In this document: in pieces, positions 35,480-44,443 of the stretch | Layout of the letters: each line of letters begins with the position of its first letter | Numbering within the stretch: the stretch's first letter is position 1 | NCBI RefSeq assembly: GCF_003449015.1 | Contig: NZ_QRGD01000007.1 | Span: 62,001 to 126,000, forward strand | Source: Aureibaculum luteum | GTDB taxonomy: Bacteria; Bacteroidota; Bacteroidia; Flavobacteriales; Flavobacteriaceae | Length of the DNA stretch: 64,000 nucleotides | Reading direction: 5' to 3' | Notes under the pieces: model-generated | Database searches by the model: none | Told to the model about the DNA's origin: nothing | Seen by the model: only the letters and a program-made list of their open reading frames with translations | Translations under genes and position numbers: made by a program

Positions 35480-36280
35480 ATGAGACTACATTATAAATTA
35501 CTTACATTGATCATACTATTTTCGATGACTAAAACTTTTGCTCAGCTTGAGTTAAGTCACGAATTTGGTATAACAACAGGGCCCGTTACCATGCAGACTG
35601 ATTATGGTGAAAGACATCATTTACCTAGTAGTACGGCTACTAGTTTTGGTATTGCTGCGGTACATTATTTAAGTTTTTACGGGAGTAATTATAACTGGAG
35701 AAATGGAGCAAGTTATTTTTCTGACCATTTTAAACTGAAAACAGAAGTGTCTTACTATTTTAATAATAGTTTAGAGCACAAAGGTCAGTATGTAGACGAT
35801 GGGGCTTCAAATCCGATAGTTAACGAGTTGAGAGCCATGCATGGTAAAACTAAATCTCTTAACTTTGGTACAGCTCTAGAGTATTATTTTAAAAATTTAG
35901 AAGATTATGGTCTTTTATTTAATGATGATGACAGATTTGCACCTTATGTAAGTGCTGGACTTCAGTATAATATGTTTACGCCAGAACTTACTTCTGATTT
36001 AGGAGATTGGACTACTAATCCTTCCGTTTTACCTGAAAAATGGCAAGACCAAGTATATGTAGGTAAGCAAAATGCATTTTCTATGACTATGAGTGCTGGT
36101 ACTCGTTATAAATTTGACAATTTTGATTTAGTTTTAGATGCTAGATGGCAATACTTCTTTACAGATAAATTTGATGGTTTAGATTCTAAAAAAGATGAAT
36201 CCAGTAAATTTAATGATACCTTAATTTATTTTAGTGTGGGTGTTGTTATTGATATGGATACATTTGCTAGAAATTATTAA
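35480..36280 (+). CDS. Predicted outer membrane beta-barrel protein (THC0290_0291-like)
   Basis: A signal peptide (1-21, TFAQ) precedes a ~245-residue region of alternating hydrophobic strands: LELSHEFGITTGPV at the start, APYVSAGLQYNMFTPEL in the middle, and a final FSVGVVIDMDTFARNY. It resembles a Flavobacteriaceae family I recall as THC0290_0291. The role is unknown. Its stop overlaps that of the convergent cystathionine enzyme gene by 4 bp. Confidence 0.7.
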   Translation: MRLHYKLLTLIILFSMTKTFAQLELSHEFGITTGPVTMQTDYGERHHLPSSTATSFGIAAVHYLSFYGSNYNWRNGASYFSDHFKLKTEVSYYFNNSLEHKGQYVDDGASNPIVNELRAMHGKTKSLNFGTALEYYFKNLEDYGLLFNDDDRFAPYVSAGLQYNMFTPELTSDLGDWTTNPSVLPEKWQDQVYVGKQNAFSMTMSAGTRYKFDNFDLVLDARWQYFFTDKFDGLDSKKDESSKFNDTLIYFSVGVVIDMDTFARNY

Positions 36281-37422
36281 TCTAGAGCATTTTTTAAATC
36301 AATTAATAAATCATCAATATCTTCAATACCAACACTTAATCGTATGAGGTTGGTAGTTATACCCATTTTTTCTCTTTCTTTTATCGGAATAGAAGCATGT
36401 GTCATTGTCTCAGGATGATTTACTAGACTTTCTACACCTCCCAGAGATTCTGCTAAAGTAAATAGTTTAAAGCTCTCAAGTACTTTAAAAGTAGCTTCTT
36501 GGCTTTCATCTTTTAATTTAAACGAAACCATTCCGCCATAGTTTTTCATTTGTTTTTTAGCAATATTATAATTTTTACTATTCGCTAATCCAGGATAGTA
36601 AACTTCACTAACTTTTGGATGTGTACTTAAATACTTTGCAATAGCTAATCCATTTTCACTATGACGTTGTACTCTTAAATGTAAGGTTTTTATACCACGT
36701 AATGCTAAAAAACTGTCTTGTGGTCCAGCAATAGCTCCACCTGCAAACTGTATGAAATGAATTTCCTTAGCTAATTTCTCTTCCTTCACCATTAAAGCAC
36801 CCATAACAAGGTCAGAATGACCACCAAGATACTTAGTAGCAGAATGCATTACAATATCAGCTCCTAACTCTAATGGCTGTTGTAAATATGGTGTGGCAAA
36901 TGTATTGTCAACTGCAATTAGTATAGTATCATCAACTGCTTTTACATTTTGAGAAATTTGTTCTATATCAGCTATCTTCATTAACGGATTTGTTGGTGTT
37001 TCTATCCAAATCAGCTTAGTGTTTTTATTAATAAATTTTTCGATATTAGAGGCATCTTCCATATTTACAAAATGGAATTTTAATCCATATTTTTGAAATA
37101 ACTTTGTAAACATTCTATAAGAACCGCCGTATAAATCGTCACCAGTTATTATTTCATCTCCTGGGTTTAATAGTTTTAATACACAATCAATAGCTGCCAA
37201 ACCTGACGAAAAAGCAAATCCATGTGTGCCATTTTCTATGGCAGCAAAATTATTCTCTAAAGCGGTACGAGTAGGGTTTGCTGTTCTAGAATATGCATAT
37301 CCTTTATGTTTGCCTGGACTATTTTGTGCATAGGTAGAAGTTTGATAAATGGGAGGCATTACAGCTCCTGTAGCTGGGTCGTGTTGTTGACCGCCATGTA
37401 TAGTTTTTGTATTAAATTTCAT
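36277..37422 (-). CDS. metB: Trans-sulfuration PLP enzyme (cystathionine gamma-synthase/lyase)
   Basis: The family motifs are YSRTANPTRTALE (~44-56), GDDLYGGSYRMF, and the PLP-lysine site HSATKYLGGHSDLVMGA (~191-207). A C-terminal LAESLGGVESLVNHPETMTHA block completes it. At 381 residues it could be a cystathionine gamma-synthase or a gamma-lyase, which sequence motifs alone do not separate. It starts 11 bp inside the antiporter gene's 3' end. Confidence 0.9.
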   Translation of the reverse strand: MKFNTKTIHGGQQHDPATGAVMPPIYQTSTYAQNSPGKHKGYAYSRTANPTRTALENNFAAIENGTHGFAFSSGLAAIDCVLKLLNPGDEIITGDDLYGGSYRMFTKLFQKYGLKFHFVNMEDASNIEKFINKNTKLIWIETPTNPLMKIADIEQISQNVKAVDDTILIAVDNTFATPYLQQPLELGADIVMHSATKYLGGHSDLVMGALMVKEEKLAKEIHFIQFAGGAIAGPQDSFLALRGIKTLHLRVQRHSENGLAIAKYLSTHPKVSEVYYPGLANSKNYNIAKKQMKNYGGMVSFKLKDESQEATFKVLESFKLFTLAESLGGVESLVNHPETMTHASIPIKEREKMGITTNLIRLSVGIEDIDDLLIDLKNALD

Positions 37423-38659
37423 CTTTATCAGTTATTTTTTTTATCAATGGCCCTACAGTTAAACCTTGAACTATTATTGAAAACACAACAATTACATAGG
37501 TAATTACTAAGAATAAATCACGTTCCATAGTTTGTGTTAAACTTAATGCTAAAGCTATTGAGATTCCACCACGTAAACCGCCCCATGTCATGATTAAATT
37601 TGTTTTACGTACAAAATTTAGTTTTTTAGCATAAATTTTAATGGGTAGTAATAGCGATATGTATCTGGCTAATAGCAAAATAGGAATCGTTAAAAATCCT
37701 GCTAAAACATATTCGACTTTAAAAGTTAACACCAACATTTCCATACCAATCATTACAAATAAAATGGTGTTTAATAAAATATCAATCAACTCCCAAAATT
37801 TGTCCACATATTGCTCTGTAAGCTCACTCATTGACGATTGTCTAATTGTATCATTTCCTACTAATAAACCAGCTGTAACCATCGCTAATGGAGCTGATAA
37901 ATGAAAGTGTTGAGCGATTAGTGTACCACCCATTACAGCAGCTAAAGTCAAAATTACTTCGATGGCGTAATCATCAATGCTTTTTAATAGTCTATAAGTT
38001 AACCAACCAATAGCTAAACCAAGTCCAATACCACCACCTACTTCTACTAAAAATAATTTAGAAACATTAATAATTGAAATTTCTTGCCCTCCTTTAGCAA
38101 TTTGATAAATAGTTAAAAAGATAACAACACCTACACCATCATTAAAAAGAGATTCTCCAACAATTTTGGTTTCTAATTGTTTCGGAGCTCCAACTTTTTT
38201 CATAATTCCTAATACAGCAATGGGGTCAGTTGGAGAAATGAGAGAGCCAAAGAGCAAACAATAAATAAAATCAACATTAAAACTTAACACTTTCAACAAG
38301 TAATAAACTATTATTCCCGTTAAAAACGTAGATATAAAAGTACCTAATGTGGCAAAGATTAAAATGGGTTTTCGCTGTACTTTTAATTGCTGAAAATTGG
38401 TGTGTAAAGCACCTGCAAACAACAGAAAACTCAGCATAATATCCAATAAAACGGTTTCAAAATTTATTTGAGAAATAAATTCTTTTTCCTTTAAAAGTAA
38501 AGTGTCATCAAAAAAACTTAATCCTAAAATTGCCAAGGTGAATAGAATGGTAATTAGCATTAACCCAATAGCATCAGGAAGTTTAATAAATTTTATGTTT
38601 AAATATCCAAAAAAAGCAGATAATACTATAAGAACGGTTGCTATACTAAAATAATCCAT
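37412..38659 (-). CDS. Cation:proton antiporter, CPA1 family (Na+/H+ exchanger)
   Basis: It exchanges Na+ (or K+) for H+ across the inner membrane. About 12 transmembrane segments are present. The CPA1 core has GSLISPTDPIAVLGIMKKVGAP and GESLFNDGVGVVIF, whose ND dipeptide carries the ion-binding aspartate, and TWGGLRGGISIALALSL near 355-371. There is no C-terminal regulatory tail, so 415 residues is a compact form. It lies 2 bp downstream of the DinB gene and overlaps metB by 11 bp, which is unusual company for sulfur metabolism. Confidence 0.92.
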   Translation of the reverse strand: MDYFSIATVLIVLSAFFGYLNIKFIKLPDAIGLMLITILFTLAILGLSFFDDTLLLKEKEFISQINFETVLLDIMLSFLLFAGALHTNFQQLKVQRKPILIFATLGTFISTFLTGIIVYYLLKVLSFNVDFIYCLLFGSLISPTDPIAVLGIMKKVGAPKQLETKIVGESLFNDGVGVVIFLTIYQIAKGGQEISIINVSKLFLVEVGGGIGLGLAIGWLTYRLLKSIDDYAIEVILTLAAVMGGTLIAQHFHLSAPLAMVTAGLLVGNDTIRQSSMSELTEQYVDKFWELIDILLNTILFVMIGMEMLVLTFKVEYVLAGFLTIPILLLARYISLLLPIKIYAKKLNFVRKTNLIMTWGGLRGGISIALALSLTQTMERDLFLVITYVIVVFSIIVQGLTVGPLIKKITDKDEI

Positions 38660-38661
38660 GT

Positions 38662-39117
38662 TTAAAGATTGTTTTTTATAGCTAAAATATAACCATAATG
38701 AATACCTTCATGAAAGTTATTAAATTCAATGGCATCTGATATTGAATTTAGAGTTACGTTAGCACTTGTGGTATATGAAGTAAAAGATTTAAACATACCG
38801 CTTTTATAATCAGTTTCAAATTGATCTACTAACTGAAGTAATTGCGATTTTATAAATTCTAATTCTTGTGCTGTCATATCATTTTCAGGTACCGTACCCT
38901 TACGATATTTCTCAATAATTTTATCAGAAATATACATTGGTAATCCAGAAAATTTATAACAGAGTATCTGTTGTGTAACTAATAAATGACCAATATTCCA
39001 AGCTATATTATTATTAAACCCTGCGTGTATTTTATTGAGTTGTTCCAATGAGTAATTATCAATTAATTTTAAAATTAATAATCTATTTGCCTTTAAAATA
39101 TCAAATTGTTTCTCCAT
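38662..39117 (-). CDS. DinB-like (DfsB) four-helix protein
   Basis: A 151-residue four-helix bundle with the metal-site pattern of the DinB superfamily: His in WNIGHLLVTQQ (~41-51) and two His in NFHEGIHYGYILAIK near the C-terminus. Members include thiol-dependent S-transferases and many of unknown activity. It is first in a leftward group with the antiporter and cystathionine enzyme. The specific reaction is unknown. Confidence 0.82.
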   Translation of the reverse strand: MEKQFDILKANRLLILKLIDNYSLEQLNKIHAGFNNNIAWNIGHLLVTQQILCYKFSGLPMYISDKIIEKYRKGTVPENDMTAQELEFIKSQLLQLVDQFETDYKSGMFKSFTSYTTSANVTLNSISDAIEFNNFHEGIHYGYILAIKNNL

Positions 39118-39167
39118 ATTTTTTAATTTAGCGTGAAATTAAAGTTTTAAATTTTAAATCTGATAGA

Positions 39168-39515
39168 ATGAAAAAAATATATTTTTTAAAAACTTGTGAT
39201 ACCTGCAGAAGAATTTTGAAAGAAATTAATACTGATGATTTTATGCTTCAAGAAATTAAGACAACACCAGTAATTGTTAGTCAATTGGAAGAAATGTATG
39301 TTATGACTAATAGTTATGAAGCACTATTTAATAAGCGGGCAAAAAAATATACAGCAATGGATTTAAAAAACCAAAGCTTGACTGAGGAAGACTATAAACA
39401 ACTTATTTTAGAGGAGTATACCTTTTTAAAACGCCCCGTTATTATTGTAGGCGATAAAATTTTTGTTGGAAATGCAAAAAAAACAATTGCAGCATTAAAA
39501 GCATTGTTAGGTTAG
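39168..39515 (+). CDS. ArsC/Spx-family thioredoxin-fold protein
   Basis: The CDTC motif (C10, C13) at the end of strand 1 and the RPVIIVGDKIFVG segment near 93-105 with a preceding LKRP cis-proline are ArsC-family features. The length of 115 fits YffB/ArsC-like reductases. The arsenate-binding arginines are not clearly conserved, so general reductase activity is as likely as arsenate reduction. It is transcribed divergently from the DinB gene. Confidence 0.8.
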   Translation: MKKIYFLKTCDTCRRILKEINTDDFMLQEIKTTPVIVSQLEEMYVMTNSYEALFNKRAKKYTAMDLKNQSLTEEDYKQLILEEYTFLKRPVIIVGDKIFVGNAKKTIAALKALLG

Positions 39516-39620
39516 TTTTTCACATACTAATAGAAACGTTAAAAGGAAGGGAAAATAAATATATTAAAGAAATTTTGAATAACTTAGGAGTGAAATTTGG
39601 GGTACATAACTTCTTAGGAG

Positions 39621-40088
39621 ATGAAAATTTACATTTTAATTCTATTTTCTTTAGTTCTTAGTATTTCTTATGCTCAAAAAGAGAAGAATTCAGATATAAA
39701 AGTTGGCGACGGTATTTTTAATGCTAATTTCATTTCAACCACAAAAATTACGGACCAATTATTTATAGAAAATGGCATTAGTGTTGGGTATAATTTTGAC
39801 GCCATGAGCTTTGAGTTACCCGTCCATTTTAAGTATAAAATCAATCAAAAATTAAGTGTTTTTGCAGGGCCAAGCGTTTATGCTACACGTAATATTTACC
39901 GTTATGGTAACTTATTAAATTCGACTGGTCTTGGATCTTCTGCAGAAATAGGTTTACAATATGATTTTACCGAAAATGCATATGCTAATTTTTTTTATAG
40001 ACATAATTTTAACGCAGCGGAAAATAGCAATTTAGGCCTTAACAATATGATTAACAGTGTCAATTTTAAATTTGGCTATCGATTTTGA
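39621..40088 (+). CDS. Small outer membrane beta-barrel-like protein
   Basis: A signal peptide (1-18, ISYAQ) precedes ~135 residues of short amphipathic strands: FELPVHFKYKINQKLSVFAGPSVY-type pairs and a final VNFKFGYRF ending in an aromatic residue. This suggests an eight-stranded OmpX/OprF-like barrel. No named family is recognised. It converges on the DUF4254 gene. Confidence 0.65.
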   Translation: MKIYILILFSLVLSISYAQKEKNSDIKVGDGIFNANFISTTKITDQLFIENGISVGYNFDAMSFELPVHFKYKINQKLSVFAGPSVYATRNIYRYGNLLNSTGLGSSAEIGLQYDFTENAYANFFYRHNFNAAENSNLGLNNMINSVNFKFGYRF

Positions 40089-40125
40089 TGAGATATTAAT
40101 CTAATTTCAATCTCTACTAATTATT

Positions 40126-40728
40126 CTATTTTTTTGCGTACAACATAGGATTTAAATCATCGTCATTGTACATTTTCATCTGTTTGTAGACTTTCATGTA
40201 TTTTTTTCCTAGTGATATATCATTCAGTAACTCGTCAATTGCAGTGGTTAAATCAACGCGTTGTTCCGAAAGAATATCTAACTTTAATTGACAATTTACT
40301 CTATGTTCTTCAGAAGCAGAGGCTCTATTCGCTTCTTCTTGCATGTGATAAATTTTTAATGCTAATATCGATAACCTATCGATTGCCCAAGCCGGACTTT
40401 CTGTGTTAATGGTTGCTTGTGGTTCAATTGTAATATTTTTAAATTTATCAAAGTAATAACCATCAATATATTCAACCATATTGGTTCTATCTTGATTTGA
40501 AGCATCAATTTTTCGTTTCAAAGTCAATGCTTCTTCAGGATTAATATCTGGTAAACGTATTATATCTTCATAATGCCATTGTACCGTGTCAATCCAACAT
40601 TTTCTATACAGTAAATGTTCTAAAGTATTTTTATTAAAGGGGTTTTCAAAAGATTGATCAACGGAATCTTTTAAGTGATATTTTTTAATAACACTGTCAA
40701 ATAAATTGTTAAATTTTGATGCTTGCAT
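40126..40728 (-). CDS. DUF4254 family protein
   Basis: A largely helical 200-residue cytoplasmic protein with NTLEHLLYRKCWIDTVQWHYEDIIRLPDI (~33-61) and a long basic C-terminal helix. This is a conserved Bacteroidota family of unknown function often placed near envelope glycosyltransferase genes. Its start lies 3 bp after the stop of the upstream unknown gene, so they are co-transcribed. Confidence 0.82.
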   Translation of the reverse strand: MQASKFNNLFDSVIKKYHLKDSVDQSFENPFNKNTLEHLLYRKCWIDTVQWHYEDIIRLPDINPEEALTLKRKIDASNQDRTNMVEYIDGYYFDKFKNITIEPQATINTESPAWAIDRLSILALKIYHMQEEANRASASEEHRVNCQLKLDILSEQRVDLTTAIDELLNDISLGKKYMKVYKQMKMYNDDDLNPMLYAKK

Positions 40729-40731
40729 TTT

Positions 40732-41442
40732 TTACGAAAATTTTCTTTCAATAATATTAATTAATCTCGCTTCATACTCTTCCTTTCCAGCCCAATTATA
40801 ATCTGGTTTAATTTGATTATAAATAAAATCTTTGGCCTCTTTTTCAGTCTTTAAGGTATTTAACTGAGATAAAACTCTATTAAAATCGGCTTGACTAAAA
40901 TTAAATAAATTCTTTACAAAAGCGATTCTATCATTTAAACCTATCTGGATGGTCTGATTAAACATCTTATCATTCAATGTTTTTTTCTCGGCAGGTCTGT
41001 CATCGTCGTCAAAAAGTGTAGATGTTTTGTCTGCAGAAATAGAATCTCTAAACTCTTCTTTCGAACTTATTTGATTAGCTTTTAATTCTCTAATGTCAAT
41101 TCTAACCTTGTCAAATGTAGGTTCAAACATGCTTTTTTCTTCAACCTCTCTTTTTGGAGTAACTGGTTTCTCTTTTATTTTTACAGATGTTTCAACTTTA
41201 TGAACTACTGGAGTTATAATCCTTTGATTTTCAATTTTAGTCTGAACTTCTTTAATTAGTTCTTCTTTTGTTTTTTTAAGATTTGGAGTTGTAACAATGT
41301 AATCATCTACAAATGATAATACACAAAGTTTTTCATAAACTAATCTTGCCTTCTCTTTTAAAGCCAAAACATCATCTTTATTTTTCATTTGTAAAATACT
41401 ATGAGCTAGGCTCACTAGCTCCGCTTCCAGTTTTTTGTGCAT
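40732..41442 (-). CDS. Conserved hypothetical protein with disordered linker
   Basis: I do not recognise this 236-residue protein. The N-terminal ~55 residues and the C-terminal ~85 residues (LNDRIAFVKNLFNFSQADFNRVLSQLNTL) look helical and ordered. The middle (~60-140) is Lys/Glu/Pro-rich and probably disordered. There is no signal peptide or membrane segment. Pairing with the DUF4254 gene suggests a shared process. Confidence 0.7.
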   Translation of the reverse strand: MHKKLEAELVSLAHSILQMKNKDDVLALKEKARLVYEKLCVLSFVDDYIVTTPNLKKTKEELIKEVQTKIENQRIITPVVHKVETSVKIKEKPVTPKREVEEKSMFEPTFDKVRIDIRELKANQISSKEEFRDSISADKTSTLFDDDDRPAEKKTLNDKMFNQTIQIGLNDRIAFVKNLFNFSQADFNRVLSQLNTLKTEKEAKDFIYNQIKPDYNWAGKEEYEARLINIIERKFS

Positions 41443-41482
41443 AAAATGATAATTTTATTTATGTTGTAGGACTAATTTTTAA

Positions 41483-41490
41483 TAGATTTG
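41483..41490 (+). promoter_or_regulatory. -7 box TAGATTTG for tdk-alr
   Basis: An exact TAnnTTTG match 57 bp before the tdk start, in the gap between divergent genes. The only TTG upstream (41464-41466) is 16 bp away, shorter than the usual spacer. Confidence 0.4.
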
Positions 41491-41547
41491 TTATGATTCT
41501 ATAATCACAAAACATATTACTAATATTACAACGCTTAAAATTACAAA

Positions 41548-42186
41548 ATGTTTCTCGAAAATACAGTAAATCAGGCAGAACAATTTGGTTGGATAGAGGT
41601 AATCTGCGGTTCAATGTTTTCTGGTAAAACGGAAGAATTAATACGTCGACTAAAAAGAGCTCAATTTGCGAAACAAAAAGTTGAGATCTTTAAGCCAGAA
41701 ATTGATACACGTTATGATGATGAAAATGTTGTTTCTCATGATGCTAATGAATTCCGTTCCACCCCAGTACCAGCAGCAGCAAACATAAGAATTTTAGCGA
41801 ATGATGTCGATGTAGTAGGTATAGATGAAGCCCAGTTTTTTGATGATGAAATTGTAGCTGTTTGTAATGACTTGGCAAACAGAGGTGTTAGAGTTATAGT
41901 AGCAGGGTTAGATATGGATTTTAAAGGGAATCCGTTTGGACCCATGCCCGCATTGATGGCTACTGCTGAATATGTTACTAAAGTACATGCCGTTTGCACT
42001 AAAACTGGAAATTTAGCACATTATAGTCATAGAAAAATAAAGAATGATAATTTGGTGTTTCTAGGTGAAACGGAAGAGTATGAACCCTTAAGTAGAGCTG
42101 CCTATTATAAAGAAATATTGCGAGAAAAATTAAAGCATGTAGAGGTTAAAGATGCTGAAAAAATTACACCTAAATCAAAATTGTAA
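41548..42186 (+). CDS. tdk: Thymidine kinase
   Basis: It phosphorylates thymidine to dTMP. The P-loop is [15 protein letters not shown] (~22-36), followed by [12 protein letters not shown] (~90-101) and [15 protein letters not shown]. The C-terminal lasso region normally carries four zinc-binding cysteines. Here it reads VCTKTGN and [10 protein letters not shown], so only one cysteine remains and zinc is probably not bound. The length of 212 is normal. The alr ATG follows the TAA directly. Confidence 0.94.
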   Translation: MFLENTVNQAEQFGWIEVICGSMFSGKTEELIRRLKRAQFAKQKVEIFKPEIDTRYDDENVVSHDANEFRSTPVPAAANIRILANDVDVVGIDEAQFFDDEIVAVCNDLANRGVRVIVAGLDMDFKGNPFGPMPALMATAEYVTKVHAVCTKTGNLAHYSHRKIKNDNLVFLGETEEYEPLSRAAYYKEILREKLKHVEVKDAEKITPKSKL

Positions 42187-43290
42187 ATGACTAAAACGGC
42201 CGAAACGGTTTTAGAAATTGATCTAAATGCACTTCAGCATAATTTTGAATACATAAAGTCAAAATTAAAGGCTAATACAAAAACTTTAGCGGTTGTAAAG
42301 GCTTATGGATATGGATCAGACGCATGTGTCATTGCGAAACATTTAGAAAAACTAAATGTAGATTACTTTGCGGTAGCTTATGTTGATGAAGGCGTTGCAT
42401 TACGTGAAGCTGGTGTTAAAACTCCAATTTTAGTTTTGCATCCGCAAATTGTTCATTTTAACCTTTTAATTGAGCATTGCTTAGAACCTAATTTATATAG
42501 TGAAAGGGTATTAAAAGCTTTTATTGACTTGACGGAATCTGAAAATCAAAAAGAGTATCCCATACACCTTAAATTTAATACCGGTTTAAATAGATTGGGT
42601 TTTAAAATAGAAGATGTTGATACAATTGATGATTATTTAAAAAAAACAAAATCAATAAAAATAGCATCTATATTCTCCCATCTTGTAGCCAGTGAAGATT
42701 TAAATGAAAGAGAATTTTCAGAGAACCAAATTAATAGTTTTAACAAAATTATTGATAAATTTAAATCAAAACTAAACTATCAACCCATATATCATATGGC
42801 TAATACTTCAGGGATATTAAATTATCCCAATGCTCATTTTGATATGGTTAGGATAGGAATCAGCCTTTATGGATTTGGTAATGACCAAAAATATACGGAA
42901 CAATTAAGGAATGTAGCTTCATTAAAATCTATCATATCTCAGATTTATACTATTAACAAAGGAGAATCGGTCGGGTATAATAGAGGTTTTACTGCTGATA
43001 AAAAAATTATAACAGCAACCATACCCATAGGCCATGCTGACGGTATCCATAGATCTTTCGGTAAAGGCAAAGGGTATGTAACTATAAACGGATCTAAGGC
43101 TCCCATAGTTGGTAATGTTTGTATGGATATGGTAATGGTTGATGTTACGGATATTAATTGTAAAGAAGGAGATGAGGTGATTGTTTTTAATAATCAACAG
43201 ACAATAATTGATTTAGCATCCGCTATTGATACAATTCCTTATGAAATTATAACAGCAATTTCACAACGTATAAAAAGAATTGTTAAGTAA
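42187..43290 (+). CDS. alr: Alanine racemase
   Basis: It makes D-alanine for peptidoglycan. The PLP lysine is K38 in AVVKAYGYGSD. GLNRLGF, HMANTSG and the C-terminal GESVGYNRGF (catalytic tyrosine region) and CMDMVMVDVTD blocks are present. At 367 residues it is a stand-alone enzyme, not the MurF-Alr fusion found in Bacteroidales. It is directly joined to tdk without a gap. Confidence 0.95.
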   Translation: MTKTAETVLEIDLNALQHNFEYIKSKLKANTKTLAVVKAYGYGSDACVIAKHLEKLNVDYFAVAYVDEGVALREAGVKTPILVLHPQIVHFNLLIEHCLEPNLYSERVLKAFIDLTESENQKEYPIHLKFNTGLNRLGFKIEDVDTIDDYLKKTKSIKIASIFSHLVASEDLNEREFSENQINSFNKIIDKFKSKLNYQPIYHMANTSGILNYPNAHFDMVRIGISLYGFGNDQKYTEQLRNVASLKSIISQIYTINKGESVGYNRGFTADKKIITATIPIGHADGIHRSFGKGKGYVTINGSKAPIVGNVCMDMVMVDVTDINCKEGDEVIVFNNQQTIIDLASAIDTIPYEIITAISQRIKRIVK

Positions 43291-43342
43291 ATGTTAAATT
43301 TTTGTATATTTACGACCTATTAACCTATTAAATAAAACTAAA

Positions 43343-43744
43343 ATGTTAAAAGAATTTAAGAATTTTATTATGTCAGGCAATGTTATAGACTTTGCCGTTG
43401 CTGTTATTTTGGCTGGTGCCGTTGGTCTTATGGTAAACGGATTTGTCAATGATATTGTTATGCCTGTTGTTGGCCATTTTGCTGGAGGTATGGACTTTGC
43501 TAGTTTGAAATACGTACTATCTCCTGCAGAATTAGCTGCGGATGGTGCTGTCGTAAAAGCTGAAAATGCTGTACGATGGGGAGCATGGATCAATACTATT
43601 ATTAATTTAATTATTGTTGGTTTTGTATTGTTCATGATAGTAAAAGCTTACAATAAAACTAAGAAACCAGTTGAAGCTGCTGCACCAGCAGGACCTTCTC
43701 AAGAAGATTTATTAGCTGAAATTAGAGATTTATTGAAAAAATAA
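43343..43744 (+). CDS. mscL: Large-conductance mechanosensitive channel
   Basis: It is a pressure-release channel of the inner membrane. The N-terminal helix and TM1 read KEFKNFIMSGNVIDFAVAVILAGAVG. TM2 (~71-95) and a short C-terminal helix (EDLLAEIRDLLKK) complete the family layout. The length of 133 is normal. It has its own gap after alr and ends at a bidirectional terminator. Confidence 0.95.
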   Translation: MLKEFKNFIMSGNVIDFAVAVILAGAVGLMVNGFVNDIVMPVVGHFAGGMDFASLKYVLSPAELAADGAVVKAENAVRWGAWINTIINLIIVGFVLFMIVKAYNKTKKPVEAAAPAGPSQEDLLAEIRDLLKK

Positions 43745-43771
43745 TTTTCGAAAACCAAAATCAATTGACCT

Positions 43772-43805
43772 AAAAAACCCGAGTTGAAAAACTCGGGTTT
43801 TTTGT
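43772..43805. terminator. Bidirectional terminator between mscL and the MOSC gene
   Basis: A 10-bp perfect stem AACCCGAGTT (43776-43785) / AACTCGGGTT (43790-43799) with loop GAAA is flanked by an A-run and a T-run. Confidence 0.92.
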
Positions 43806-43824
43806 TTTTTAGAAATAAAACGAT

Positions 43825-44376
43825 TTATTGTTTATGTTTCTTTGAGTGATACACTTCTGCAATTGTAGGATTCTCATATGCTGTTTCAAGTAATATCAGT
43901 TCATCATCAACAGTTACATTACCTTTTTTTAGTACTTTAAAATAGACACCACATTTAGTAGAATTCCAGAACTGTTTAACAATTGATTGGTCATTAAATC
44001 GAATACCTAACTTATAACATGGCTCTCTAGGTTTGGTAACTTGAATTTTGACCTCACCTAATTGATAAATTTCACCCACATGTATTTTGGTTTCTTCTAA
44101 CTGATTGAATGTTATGTTTTCGCCAAAAATGCCGTATTGCCAATCTAAATTAGGGTGTAGTTCTTTAAAATAATGATAATGATTTTCTCCATAGGCATAA
44201 ACCGCCTTATCAATACCGCCATGGTGTTTCCTGTCTACAATAGCATCATTTTTTACAAACTCTGTATCTAAATAAATTGCTTCTTGCACAGGTGACTTAA
44301 AGATGCCCGTTTCAACAATTTTATTTCGCCATTGAATAGTTCTTTTTTCACCGATATTAAGAGATATAATTTTCAT
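43825..44376 (-). CDS. MOSC domain protein (YiiM-like)
   Basis: A stand-alone MOSC domain, a fold that carries sulfur or binds molybdopterin. HHGGIDKAVYAYGENHYHYF (~56-75), YGIFGENITF, and PREPCYKLGIRF with the conserved cysteine are the family landmarks. The length of 183 is close to the YiiM class, which reduces N-hydroxylated compounds in E. coli. The exact substrate is unknown here. It lies alone between a terminator and the GH3-auxin-family gene. Confidence 0.9.
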   Translation of the reverse strand: MKIISLNIGEKRTIQWRNKIVETGIFKSPVQEAIYLDTEFVKNDAIVDRKHHGGIDKAVYAYGENHYHYFKELHPNLDWQYGIFGENITFNQLEETKIHVGEIYQLGEVKIQVTKPREPCYKLGIRFNDQSIVKQFWNSTKCGVYFKVLKKGNVTVDDELILLETAYENPTIAEVYHSKKHKQ

Positions 44377-44443
44377 TGATTTTAAGTATTAGTGTGTTAA
44401 TGAAAAATAAGTGAAAGAGTGATTTTTTTTGTGTTTAGGAGCT

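Noticed and set aside
43294-43635. A 113-codon minus-strand frame across mscL
   Set aside because: It is antisense to an unmistakable mscL gene and has the Ala/Thr/Pro-rich look of a shadow frame.
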